DNA of 64,000 nucleotides from Apoderus coryli (taxonomy: Eukaryota; Arthropoda; Insecta; Coleoptera; Attelabidae): NCBI GenBank assembly GCA_911728435.2, contig OU452204.1, positions 15,066,001 through 15,130,000 of the forward strand. The letters are read 5' to 3'. Position 1 is the first letter of the stretch. The number at the start of each line of letters is the position of its first letter. A program made the translations under genes and the position numbers. This document shows, in pieces, positions 11,536 through 22,196 of the stretch. The notes below the pieces were generated by a model, which made no database searches, had not been told where the DNA came from, and worked only from the letters and a program-made list of their open reading frames with translations.

Positions 11536-12114
11536 ACCATGTTCACGCTAGGGACATACAATTTATTCCAATTTGACCACATTGTCCTACAGCTCGAACG
11601 AATAGTCCACCTAGCAAGAAAACAGAATAAAATAATTTTAAAATCAAAGGCATATGTTAATGCCTATCTCACTCTACATATACATATAATATTACAATTA
11701 ATGTTTGTGTCTCACTCTTACACTACGCGACGGGACGGTCTCTACAGGCCCGTTCATAAAACAATGTTGAAAAACAATATACGCATATTATATATATGAG
11801 TAACGAATGTGAACTTACAAAATATACTGAATACGTCTAAAATTATAGCTCCACCTTCAGCGTAGAACTATACTGAAATATCATAGATGGAGGCACATTA
11901 TAGAACGCAAAATGTGCACGATTATTAGTAAACATGTCTTTGTCGATTAGAAAATTATTATTGTTTTTATACTTTTTTAATGCCAATATTGATTTTATAA
12001 AAAGATAAAGGTTCATTCTAGGTTTCTATAAAAGTAGAATTTCGATATCTTCTCTACAGAGCGTACAATAAACTCTTTTAATTTGAAAAAATAGTCTTCT
12101 TAAGTGGAGTTGTA
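11536..12114. other. AT-rich interval, no supported gene
   Basis: An 86-codon ORF at 11539-11799 (+) has no recognisable motif. Nothing else is supported. Confidence 0.4.
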
Positions 12115-12172
12115 ATTTTAATGTTTAAATGAAAGTCGAATCTCCACAAAATAAATTTAATAGAAACTATCG

Positions 12173-12215
12173 GCCATACATGTTTCGGGACTAGACCAGT
12201 CCCATCATCAGTGGC
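12173..12215 (-). ncRNA. hammerhead ribozyme motif (copy C)
   Basis: Minus strand: GCCA, CTGATGA, stem II GGGAC-TGGTCTA-GTCCC, GAAACATGTA, TGGC. The core is perfect, stem I is GCCA/TGGC, and the predicted scissile bond lies between 12177 and 12176 after GUA. Confidence 0.85.
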
Positions 12216-12267
12216 ATGTCAACAATCGAACAAACACAACACTAAGACGTACAATGTTTCATTATAT

Positions 12268-12354
12268 TTCATATTGATAACGAGCTAAGAATGAGGTGTG
12301 TTTTCCAACACATATTCATATTGATAACGAGCTAAGAATGAGGTGTGTTTTCCA
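12268..12354 (+). repeat. 40-bp direct repeat, two copies, in fold-back spacer
   Basis: A 40-bp unit beginning TTCATATTGATAACGAGCTA occurs at 12268-12307 and 12315-12354, identical, separated by 7 bases. Confidence 0.85.
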
Positions 12355-12419
12355 GGCTTCAATAGAAATATAATGAAACATTGTACGTCTTAGTGTTGTG
12401 TTTGTTCGATTGTTGACAT

Positions 12420-12462
12420 GCCACTGATGATGGGACTGGTCTAGTCCCGAAACATGTATGGC
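12420..12462 (+). ncRNA. hammerhead ribozyme motif (copy D)
   Basis: This is the exact inverted partner of copy C: GCCA 12420-12423, CTGATGA 12424-12430, stem II, GAAAC, then ATGTA with predicted cleavage after A12458, and TGGC closing stem I. The ACATGT around the cleavage site is self-complementary, so stem III could form in a dimer but hardly within one molecule. Confidence 0.85.
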
Positions 12463-12806
12463 CGATAGTTTCTATTAAATTTATTTTGTGGAGATTCGAC
12501 TTTCATTTAAACATTAAAATAAACTCTTTTATCTAATGGATTTTGTGCCGTTTGTTAAACAAATAAATCCTTAAGAATAATTTTTTTATTCCTATATAAA
12601 AATCTGTTAAAGTGTTCTTTCTATGCTCAAAAAAGAATTTTTCAAATTGATTGAAAAATAAATGTACAATTACTGATTTCTCATACCTTTGCATTTGGGG
12701 TCTGATCAAACAGCCTTAAGTGAAGTGAAGTGAGATATTATATTTATGTGGGAATTAAAAGTCGAAATAAATTTAATAAATCTCTCTAGGAGTCATCAAT
12801 CAACCA

Positions 12807-12847
12807 ACCATACATGTTTCGACGCAGCAGGCCACATCATCAGTGTT
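12807..12847 (-). ncRNA. hammerhead ribozyme motif (copy E, partly decayed)
   Basis: CTGATGA and GAAACATGTA are intact on the minus strand. Stem II (TGTGGC...TGCGTC) and stem I (AACA against TGGT) each carry mismatches. Probably inactive or weak. Confidence 0.6.
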
Positions 12848-13105
12848 TCAGTTATGGGTTTTCATAGGACCATAAGAAAAGATAAATGTATTAATGTAAC
12901 TTCGTAAAACAACATACTAAGCAAGCAAAGTTGAGGAATATAAAATATAAAATTCCCTACATTTTATAAATAGGTATGCTTTGAAAATTTTGAACATAAA
13001 AACATAAACAACTCAAAATTGGTTTAGCTTTGATATGATATACCTACGCAGGAAATGAAAGTATAATCTCCACGAAATAAACGTATTAGACTATTCTTTG
13101 ATCAA

Positions 13106-13146
13106 ACCATACATGTTTCGAAGCTCGAAGCTCCATCATCAGTGGT
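13106..13146 (-). ncRNA. hammerhead ribozyme motif (copy F)
   Basis: Minus strand: ACCA, CTGATGA, stem II GGAGCT-TCG-AGCTTC (one G-U pair), GAAACATGTA, TGGT. The core is intact. Predicted scissile bond between 13110 and 13109. The ATCTCCACGAAATAAA box lies at 13067-13082. Confidence 0.8.
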
Positions 13147-14190
13147 CAGTAACTTATAAAAAGCTGGATGGAAAGTTATTTTCCTGAAGAACTAATTATG
13201 AAAATTGATTTGTTTTGCTATTGCCATTAAAAGCAAAAAAGACGCAACTCCGTAAAAGAACGATAAATCTCTTTCAACAAATAGTTGCATGTGAAATGCA
13301 AACTGCTTTTGTTCTTAGTGATCATGATGTTTAATCACCTCGTCCATATATAGTTATATAGACCATGCAGACAGCCAATAATTAGTCCCATCAATTATCA
13401 GCGCGTCACACGATAGCACACAGCAACCGAAAATTGAATCGGCCATATTAACGAACCCTTAACGATATAATACACCGGGTGTGCTAGTGACACGTGCTCT
13501 TTTACCCACGTTTTAAAGCCGATGAATATTTACAATAGACGGGGGCTATTCACTATTAGGTAGGTCCTATTTTACATTATAAATATCAGCACTAAAAATT
13601 CTATTGAGCCAAAGCCGGAAATGGGTTGAAACGGAATTCGGTCGTTTTTTTCTTCTCTATATGACAAAACCATTATTATTTGGAATTTTTATTTGTCCTT
13701 CGTTTTCATCAAATTATTCAAACAGTTAATAGTGCGTGGAGGATTTCCGAAATGATATTGTTAGTAGATGTAGAAAAAAACTACGTTGCGTTAGTTACTA
13801 AATATACTCTGAAATCCTTCTTTATTCAATTATTGCATATTGCCAGCAGTAACCGAATTTGAAATTACGAGGTCTACTCGATTATTTGATCGACAAAAGT
13901 CTGTTATACGAGGGCTACACGAAAACGTTAATATTTTGTAGATAATACGAAATTGAAAAATAATAAAACTAAATGGGTGTTCAATTCCTGGCATTTCCAG
14001 TTTCGAATTTACCCAAAAAATGTTTCTATAGATAGTCTTTGTTTAACAAATGAATATTCCTTGTTTTTTAGCATTTCGTAACGCTAAATATTTGGAACAG
14101 CTCATTGCTGGATCCTCCTCCGTGGCCTATAAAAGCACCCGCGAAGTTACGGAGAAGAAATACCGAAAGAGAAGCCGATTATTTTCTATA
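13147..14190. other. AT-rich interval, no supported gene
   Basis: A slightly GC-richer patch around 13370-13520 has no open frame of note. Confidence 0.4.
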
Positions 14191-14194
14191 CAGG

Positions 14195-14330
14195 GTGAGT
14201 CACGAGGAACTGTACATACCCCTACCATAAGTAGAGGCACGTTAGGGGATTATCAGATGACCTTTAAAAAATGTCTCCTTGTTTTGATTATTAATATACA
14301 GGGTGAATTATGGATCTTCACCAAAACAAT
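14195..14330. repeat. pair of TACAGGGTGA repeat ends
   Basis: TACAGGGTGAGTC at 14198 and TACAGGGTGAATT at 14298 are direct copies of a motif that recurs at 24971, 31626 and, inverted, at 32087. They look like ends of a dispersed DNA-transposon or MITE family. Boundaries are not resolved. Confidence 0.35.
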
Positions 14331-14489
14331 GTTTCGTCATATCTTTTCAATGATTAAGTCGATTTATCTAATTTTTTTTATAATCGGTGATAATTCGGTG
14401 ATGTGAATGATGGCGTGTCGGCGTTCTACAGGGATGGCATATTTAGTATGTGTGTTCCAACTAAAAAAATTCTCTCTAGAAAATACAAA

Positions 14490-15998
14490 TATCCATGTTG
14501 GAACACATGGATATATTCCCAAAAACTTGGAAAGTTTCCCGCATTTGCCCAATCCATAAATCGGCTGAGAATGATCATGTTGAAAATTATAGACCCGTCT
14601 CGCTCCTGCCCAACTTCTCGAAGGTTTTTGAAGCGGCATTATACCGAAAAATATTTCTCAAATTAAGCAGCACGGTTTGTTTCCAGGCCGCTCTACAGTA
14701 ACCAACCTAACCTGTTTTCTAGAGGATGTATTTCGTACCGTCGCGGAGGGTCTGCGTATCGATGCCATTTATACAGATTTTTCGAAGGCTTTCGATAAGC
14801 TGAATCATTCGTTTGTCCTACGGAAAATGTCGAGGTTGGGTTTTCATGAGGATCTTTTAACGTTTTTTGCCTCCTATTTGTCTGATCGACAACACTATGT
14901 CGAATACAATGGTCATAAATCGGAAACTTTCGCACGCACCAGCAGGGCAGCTGTTTGGCACCATTAATATTTTCAATTTTCATTAATGACATATCCCAGG
15001 AACTTACAAGCAAACATTTGATGTTTGCAGACGATCTGAAGTTGTATCGTGTTATTCGAGACATTTCGGATTGCGTATTGTTGCAGCGCGACTTATCTAA
15101 GCTTGAAGATTGGTGTAACTATAATAAATTGCCTTTAAATATTAATAAATGTAAGTTTGACATATTTTCGAAATCGCAAACTGTTTTTGAATATCGCTAT
15201 CAGCTGAGAGACACTGCGCTTGAGTCTTGTGATGTTGTCAGGGATCTTGGAGTCGACACTGAATTGTCATTTAATTATCATATTCAAAGTATTACCCGAG
15301 ATGCAATACGCATACTTGGCTTTTTGTTTCGTGTTACCAAAGATTTTAGTGATATTGAATGTGTAACCAATTTGTATTGGGCTCTGGTAAGATCTAAGCT
15401 TGAGTACGCATCGATAATATGGTCTCCCATTTACCAATCTCATGCAGGACACATTGAATACATACAGCGCAAATTCCTTAAATATTTAGCGTTTAAAATT
15501 GACCGTAGATTCCCATGTAGAGGATTCGATCATAGAGCACTGCTCGATCGCTTTCAAATGGTTTCGCTGGCTGCTCGCAGAGTGTATGCCGGACAACTCT
15601 TTCTGTTTAAGATTGGTGGACTGTTCAAATCTACTCCGATCTTTAAATTTTAACATACCGCGCCCCTCTGCGAGGAGTAGCAGACTATTTCACGTTCCTG
15701 TTTTTCGTACTAATTATGAATCCAAAGCACCACTACTTCGAGCATGCCAAACATGTAACAGAGAAGGATTTAGTCAAGAAATTAACTATTTCAATGAGCC
15801 TGTAAGATCTTTCTGCGCTCAATTGTCTCGGTTCCTGCAAAATCTGGGCATCTGATGTGTGTGCGTATTTTGTTTTGTAGGATTATCAATTAGTTTATTA
15901 TTATAGTAGCTTATTTATTTAGTTATATTGTCTTGTAATTGTGTCTGTAACCTGTTAGACAATAAAGTATAAAATAAACAAAAAAATAAATAAAAAGT
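14490..15998 (+). pseudogene. jockey-like non-LTR retrotransposon, RT domain with frameshifts
   Basis: Three overlapping frames cover a nearly whole reverse transcriptase. They show ENYRPVSLLPNFSKVFEAAL (14495-14701), FPGRSTVTNLTCFLEDVF and YTDFSKAFDKLNHSFVL (14677-14967), then QQGSCLAPLIFSIFINDISQ and MFADDLKLYRVI (14955-15653) with the catalytic D-D, and VRSKLEYASIIWSP in the thumb region. A last frame ends SRFLQNLGI at 15855. At least three single-base frameshifts (near 14670, 14945 and 15630) separate them. The 3' UTR ends in an A-rich AATAAAGTATAAAATAAAC tail near 15960-15998. The endonuclease half is missing, a normal 5' truncation. Few internal stops suggest moderate age. Confidence 0.85.
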
Positions 15999-17699
15999 GT
16001 GTATTGCTGTCTGGCAACTAACTGACATACTCAGAATTGAAAAAATGGAAAAAAAGTTGGATAATATCAAATGGAATTACAGCTTAACAAAGCTATTCAT
16101 TTATTTCTTTAATTCTTTTAAAGGAACAGTGGATTTTCCTAAACAATCCCCGTAAATATCCTGAAGAAAGTATCCCAAAATATTAATTTTACCCTTCTCT
16201 TTTGGCTCTTTTGTATTATTTTCCAAAGAATATTTTGTGTTGTCTCACTAACAATAACTGAGTAATAAAATACATAAAGCACCAACGAATGGGTAATTAC
16301 CGAGAAGGTACTAAAGGGTTGCAACCTTTTGTATAATATTTATTGTACACTTTCACAACATAAAAGCAGGAGCCGAAGAACGAGAAATCGAGCAAAGGGT
16401 GGTAGTAAACGAAATCACCCCATTTGCTCCTCCTGTTCGACGAGCAGCAAGAACGACTAATATGTTCAATATGTCTTCTCTCATCTGCTTCTACTCCTTC
16501 TACTATTACCAACGGTGTGAAGAAAAAAAAAGAATATCCATGAAATTAGGAATTATCTCTAGTTGTTAATCTAAAGGAAGTGACGTTTTGATATATTGAA
16601 CAGGATTAAAGGGATTTTCGTTTTCTTACTTCAGTGTTGCTTCCTTAAGCAGAGATATTTTACGAAAATGGGAAAAGTTAGGTGTGGAACAGATGCGTAT
16701 GGTTGACAAGAATTTATGTCGCATAGTTTTTTTACTCTTTCGGAAACAGGATAAATTATAGACGTATGAAATAGTAGTTTTTAAAAATATGCATGCCTTG
16801 AATTATTTTTACTTCATGTTCACCGTACACGATGCTTTATTTCTACCAATGATTGCGAACAAACTGGGACATCGTTCTTATGGGACGTCTTGTGGAATCA
16901 TAGTTACTTATCAGAAAATCTATCATAGCAGCATTAAAGAATAACTATAGTGTTACATTTCATTGAATACATGCAGGCAATTTCGATTTAGATTTGTTTA
17001 TTAACAGATTTTTCCTACGAAATTCACACAGCTAAAAAAATAGTTCACGTAACCTGGCACAACTCAGTAATAAGACTTACGTAAGTTTCGCTTTATTTAG
17101 TGCAGGATTTCTTCACCGTCCAATATCAAATCTAAGTACAGTCTCTAGGTTAGATAAACACTAAATTTAATGTTCTTATATGATATAAAAAACTGGACAT
17201 TGCTTTTCTCATCGAGACCAACTCGCGTTTTTATTTTATAACAATCAGGAGTTTAAATAAAATTTGTAAAACAACAAAAACATTTCATGTTTAGGCGGGT
17301 TTGATTGTCCCCTCTAAGCCTAGGGCTATTCTTTATTGAGGAAAGTTTGAGTAAACAAAAATATATAGAGATATTTGATGACATTTGGTATCAGCATAAT
17401 AGAGCTCCAGATGACCTGAGAAATGATCAGAAATTCGATCCGTTTTGCCTGACAGGCGAGTAGACTGACTTGATGTGTGTGTGTGTCTCAGAACTTTGTA
17501 CAGCGCCACACATGTACCAGGAATGATTTTCCAAGATATTGTAGTGAAATTCTAGTTAAATATTGCAGAAACTCATATGGTTGTCCCGTTGCTAAGAATC
17601 TTAAAGTTGCTATAAGTCTTTCATGTGGGGATATAGCTGCTCTCATTTTTGTATCTTTCTTCGTAATCAAAGGAGATACAACTGACAGTGGATTAATAT
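15999..17699. other. AT-rich interval, no supported gene
   Basis: The ORFs at 16139-16512 (-) and 17477-17701 (+) show no domain. The last 200 bases may be diverged linker upstream of the next reverse transcriptase. A (TG)n run sits at 17475-17486. Confidence 0.4.
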
Positions 17700-18540
17700 A
17701 ATATAATTTTGAGTTTAATGAAATATCTTTTATTGAGATGAGAGATATAATAAACTCTTTTAAAAATAAGCGCTCGAAAGACATTTTTGAATTGAATATC
17801 GTAATCATTAAGTATATTAAGGATATAATAATTATATCATTGACAATATTGATTATTTGGCGATCTCATCCGGTATAATTCCGAGTTGCCTGAAATTTAG
17901 CAAAATTATACCGTTATTCAAAAAAGGATCTCCAGATGATGAACAACTATCGCCCTATTTCTATAGTGCCTGTTCTAGGCAAAATTTTTGAAAAGATACT
18001 CTCTAAACAATTAGCCAACTATTTAGAAAGAAATAATTTATTTTCTCCAAAACAATTTGGATTTAGACCAAAACTTAACACCGTTTCAGCTATAGAAAAT
18101 TTTATAAATAGCGTTATAACCGCTTTTGAGAGTAGAAGGCTTGTGGGGGCTTCTTTTCTTGATTTAACAAAGGCGTTTGATTGCGTCTCACACGATATCT
18201 AGTTGGGTAAACTGGAGCGATACGGTATGAGTGCGAATTCGGTTCGTTTGCTGAGTTCCTAACTCACTGGTAGGAATGTTGTAACGATGTTTGAGTCAAA
18301 GTCTTCTCAGCCCTTGTTGAGCTCTTGTGGAGTCCCACAGGGCTCGGTGCTCGGAGCTCAATTGTTTTTGATTTTCATTACTGATTTACCGCTACATCTG
18401 CCATGCTCTGACCTGACATTGTTTGCAGACGATTCAACTATTGTCGATGTTGAACTGTCGAGTGATGTTCTGGCGTCAAGTATGATTAATTCACAGTCGA
18501 GGGCTGCGGACTGGTTTGCAGCTAACAAACTCTGAGTGTG
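17700..18540 (+). pseudogene. non-LTR retrotransposon RT fragment (third type)
   Basis: An N-terminal linker, FNEISFIEMRDIINSFKNK, resembles the helix-rich segment before RT. It is followed after a gap by NNYRPISIVPVLGKIFEKIL (17936), SPKQFGFRPKLNTVSAIENF and DLTKAFDCVSHDI. After a stop at 18200 comes SSCGVPQGSVLGAQLFLIF and LTLFADDSTIVDV with the catalytic A-D-D. It stops at 18535 in the thumb region. The two main open parts are in register except for stops at 18200 and 18259. The GFRPKLNT and FADDSTIV signatures differ from the jockey-like copies elsewhere in the window, so this is another lineage. No tail was found. Confidence 0.8.
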
Positions 18541-19825
18541 TGTGTGGCCGTCCTAAGGTGCAGTTCCCGCATTTGGCCTTGAGGTAGAGGTACACGTGTT
18601 AACCTAGCTATTGAATTTTGTGCGTGGTTCTTTTAAATATTTTAAGATGAAGGCTAAATTTGAACAGAGATTACGGAAATTGATGTTAGAGAAAAAATGT
18701 CGTTTTTATATTCAGATGGACGTCATACAGAAATTAATAATAATCTTGATTAGCCATCACAGATACACACAATGTACATGGGCAAGTCAATTCAATTCAA
18801 TTACAAAACATAACGAATCTTCGTTGCAAACAAAGGCAAGAAAATAAGTGAATACAAAAACAAAGATAAAAATAACACATGTCATACGTCTAAAATCAGT
18901 TAATAAAATAGCCGAAAACAGACGAATCACCGAAATATCATATCTACGTCCAACAGCAATAAGCAACAGCAAAATACAAATAACAAACGAAGCCAAAGAG
19001 CACGGACTTGAAATAAAATAACCATATCGTTGATATTAAGAAAATATATATTGATGTAAATTGTAAATTAATATTCAAATAAATTGTAAATATCAACCGT
19101 TCGCGTTTCTTTAAATTGACCGGTCTATTCTTTCGTTATTTGAAACAAAGCCAACAAAAATAATACAAATACAGTAGATTAAAATCAGTTTGAAACAATT
19201 TTTATAGAGCCATTTATTTAAAACAGTTGTTTTATCGCGTTTGAAACAGAACAAAGAATACATAACAAATTTGTAGTAATGTCCTTGTTAACATTTTTTA
19301 GCGTTACCAACTGTGATATATTTTACATTTTTATGTTTATTTCGACACTACAACTTTTCTTGGAAATTGTCTGGACAGAAACATGGTGTTCTAGAAATAT
19401 TGTAATATCTAATATGCCGCTAACGTTAACTGTTGTTTGAATTACGTAATATCTATTTCAAAAGACGAAAGAAAGGTTTATTAAAGAGCTGTTAATATTA
19501 TGTTGTTCGTTTTTTTAATTAGTTTCCACACATCCTATTTATGACAATCTGTTAAAAATTTAACGGGCTTCATGAGCTTTTGTGGGAACCAAAAAATTTC
19601 GATGTTACGTAAAATTTATTAATTTCTTCAGAACTACCAAGTTGATTTGGTTTCTCATTCAAAATTTAAATTAAATTGTACTTTTTGAAATCGTCAATAT
19701 CTCAAAAACATTTATATAACTTTAAAAAACTGAAACCAAGTCAAATTTGAAACGGATAGGTTTGGTTTGATCAAATTTACTTTGAAAAATATCAATCAAA
19801 GCGAGAAAACTCATCGTGCACATAA
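18541..19825. other. AT-rich interval, no supported gene
   Basis: No domain recognised on either strand. Confidence 0.4.
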
Positions 19826-20480
19826 CGTACATTTTATGCTACTCAAAATCGTTCATCGGAGGGATTGCCTCAGGGAACTATGGATCGTTTTCGCAATATT
19901 ATATTTATTCTAAACGTAAAACGTCGTTTAGTGCGCATACAACTAGCGATTGGTGGTCTGCAACGTAGTGTTGATTATCGAAATGCGTGAGTTCCTCATT
20001 TTACTCAACAATTAAACTTGTGTCCATTTTGGTTAAAGATCTTGGTCTACGTGCTTACAAGATTTACCCTGGCAAATTTGTCAAAGAAAGCGTTGCTATT
20101 CTACATAATTTTGTTTTTGTTTAATAATCCAGAAGCTATTGTCAAAATATCAAGTCACTTGGTGCCAATAGAATCACTAGTCCATTGGTCGTGAAACATA
20201 ATGATGGTGAAAACTTTACAGTTAACGGTCAGCGGTACAGATAATAGAGACTTTTTGCACAACTCACGTTAAAATCGCGTGACGGTAAGTCTCGGATTGG
20301 TAACTAGGCCGCATGCGCAAAAATTACCATAACGCTATATGAATAGCGGTTCACGGTATTTGTTTGCGAATAGTGTGAGAAATACCGTATAAAGCTAAAT
20401 AAAAAGGATTTGTGATTGGCAGAAGACAATTCAAGAATCAGTTGTCAAAATTAATCAATAAAATCTTAAATAATAAGTAC
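19826..20480 (+). pseudogene. heavily decayed IS630/Tc1/mariner-type transposase
   Basis: Fragments in several frames line up in the order of a transposase. RRLVRIQLAIGGLQRSVDYR is followed by VPHFTQQLNLCP and KDLGLRAYKI (HTH region); then GANRITSPLVVKHNDGENF and TVNGQRYR come from the catalytic half, near the second Asp block. KDLGLxAYKI and TVNGQRYR are phrases I know from insect Tc1/mariner-like transposases. The catalytic residues are not preserved and stops are frequent. An old relic; its ends are uncertain. Confidence 0.6.
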
Positions 20481-21536
20481 TTGGATGGATTGCCAATTTT
20501 ATAGATCAAATGTAGTAAAAACTGTTTTATACAAGACAAGTTAAAATAAATTCTGAACTAAGCATAGACAGACTTTTACCTATTTTAGCGTTGCCGTAAA
20601 ATACACCGTCGAATGTGCAAAATGTCTCCATTTTTTCGTGTCTCAATTGGAAAGCACTGACTGATCCAACAGCCTTACTGCTGCTTGTCATCGTATAAAA
20701 CTAAAAACCGATATTGCCACTCTGTATATGATACATAAGAGCAACCGTAATTTCACCGTAATTTCACCGAAGCACTATACAAGATGCCAAAACCATAGTG
20801 CGAATTCCTGGCAGTTACTTTTAATAGCGACACATTCAAATTGTTAACAATTCAATAATTCAGGTGCCGAAGCGAGAATTAGCTGCCAATTTATTATGTC
20901 TTGATGGGCTGTAAATTAATACACTAAAATTGGAGTTTATAGTTGAGTTTATTTAATAGAGACAGACGTTTATTGTTATTGGTTTCACGTTGTAAATAGT
21001 TTACCGTATACAGGGTTGCATTAAGATTATATTGCATGTTATCAAACTATAAATCCGCTATAAACACAAGTGTTTCCAATAAATATACAGGTACCTAGTT
21101 ACGTACGCTATTGTAATTTTTGTAAATGATCAGTTTATTGCTAAAATCCAGTGGTGGCTCGTTTGTGAAAAGATAAGGTTCTTACTGATTATCTGCCATA
21201 ACGAAATTACGCCTTTTTTTAATTTTTTTCCATGTGATTAATAATGATCCGTAAACTTAATTTTGCTCAAAATACTCTTGTTATTAATAGCACGAAAAAA
21301 AAATCTAAAAAAGTCGTTTACTGAATTAAAACTATCCAATTTTAAATTGACGATTTTATTTTGATTTACTCCGATAGGTTTGATCGACGAACAATCTATA
21401 ATTGTACCTACGTAAGCTCTAAAACACCATCATTTTTTATTAATATAATAATTATTGCGATATCGTTCAATCATGACTTTTTGCATGTTGTAAGTTATAT
21501 AAAAAAAAGATCTATAAAATATCCATCTATCTTCAA
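20481..21536. other. AT-rich interval, no supported gene
   Basis: No gene or clear repeat recognised. Confidence 0.4.
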
Positions 21537-21662
21537 TTAGACATGTTTCGAGGTTTTAAAACCTCAGCTTCTGTGGTCAAAAAATTGATTTTGTTATGAT
21601 CACATTTATATTGTTTGTATCACTAACGATGAGGTTTTGAAACCTTGAAATATGTTTGGTTG
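21537..21662. repeat. decayed inverted pair of hammerhead motifs (copies G and H)
   Basis: On the minus strand at 21580-21537: ACCA, CAGAAGC (decayed CUGANGA), stem II GAGGTTTT-AAAACCTC, GAAACATGTC. On the plus strand at 21622-21662: GATGAGGTTTTGAAACCTTGAAATATGTTTGG, with a truncated core and GAAAT instead of GAAAC. The pair faces like the fold-back at 12.1 kb but is old and probably inactive. Confidence 0.6.
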
Positions 21663-22196
21663 AAGATATATTTTAAGAAATAATGGAATATACATGTTAT
21701 TTATACTTAATATTCGCGGCATCCCTCTTCAAATATGAACTAAACATGTTAATTTCAAAAAATAAAGGTTATTTGAATTTTGTGGAGATGTTTTATTGTT
21801 AGTTTCTGATAGTTGTAAAGTTGAAACTATCAATAAACCGTCCACCATTGAATAACGAAAATTCACTAAAGATTTAGTGCAAAATTCACCAAGACAGTCC
21901 ATAAAGATCGTGATGTATTTAGTCGGAATGATGCATTATTGCGAATTGGCTGACGCCTCTAAGGAAATTTGGGGAAATTGGCTAAGTTAGTGACGTTACA
22001 TAAAGTGAAGCTGTTTCAACAATTGAGGCCAAGATACAAGTCACAAGGCTTTACCATAGGTTGTATAGCAAATTTTGAGCGACGAGGCCCTAGAATGGTT
22101 ATTAAAAAAACGGTTTTGAGGGGTGGTGTGATTATTATTTTTTTTTTTTTTGGAGAATAAGAATACAATGCTGGTAAAAACAATTTCTGACCAGTA
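21663..22196. other. AT-rich interval, no supported gene
   Basis: It contains TTTTGTGGAGATG at 21777, the box associated with hammerhead units, as a remnant of the pair upstream. No gene. Confidence 0.35.

Larger units (their letters stand above)
12115..12520. mobile_element. fold-back element with two inverted hammerhead ribozymes
   Basis: The left arm 12115-12270 and right arm 12365-12520 are reverse complements over all 156 bases as I read them. Each arm holds one hammerhead motif plus the CTCCACAAAATAAAT box. The ribozyme on the left arm is on the minus strand and that on the right arm on the plus strand, so their 3' sides point outward. The 94-bp spacer holds two copies of a 40-bp direct repeat. 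Perfect arm identity implies recent formation or gene conversion between arms. It encodes no protein. I infer a non-autonomous Penelope-related element; a simple fold-back transposon that captured a ribozyme is the alternative. Confidence 0.75.
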
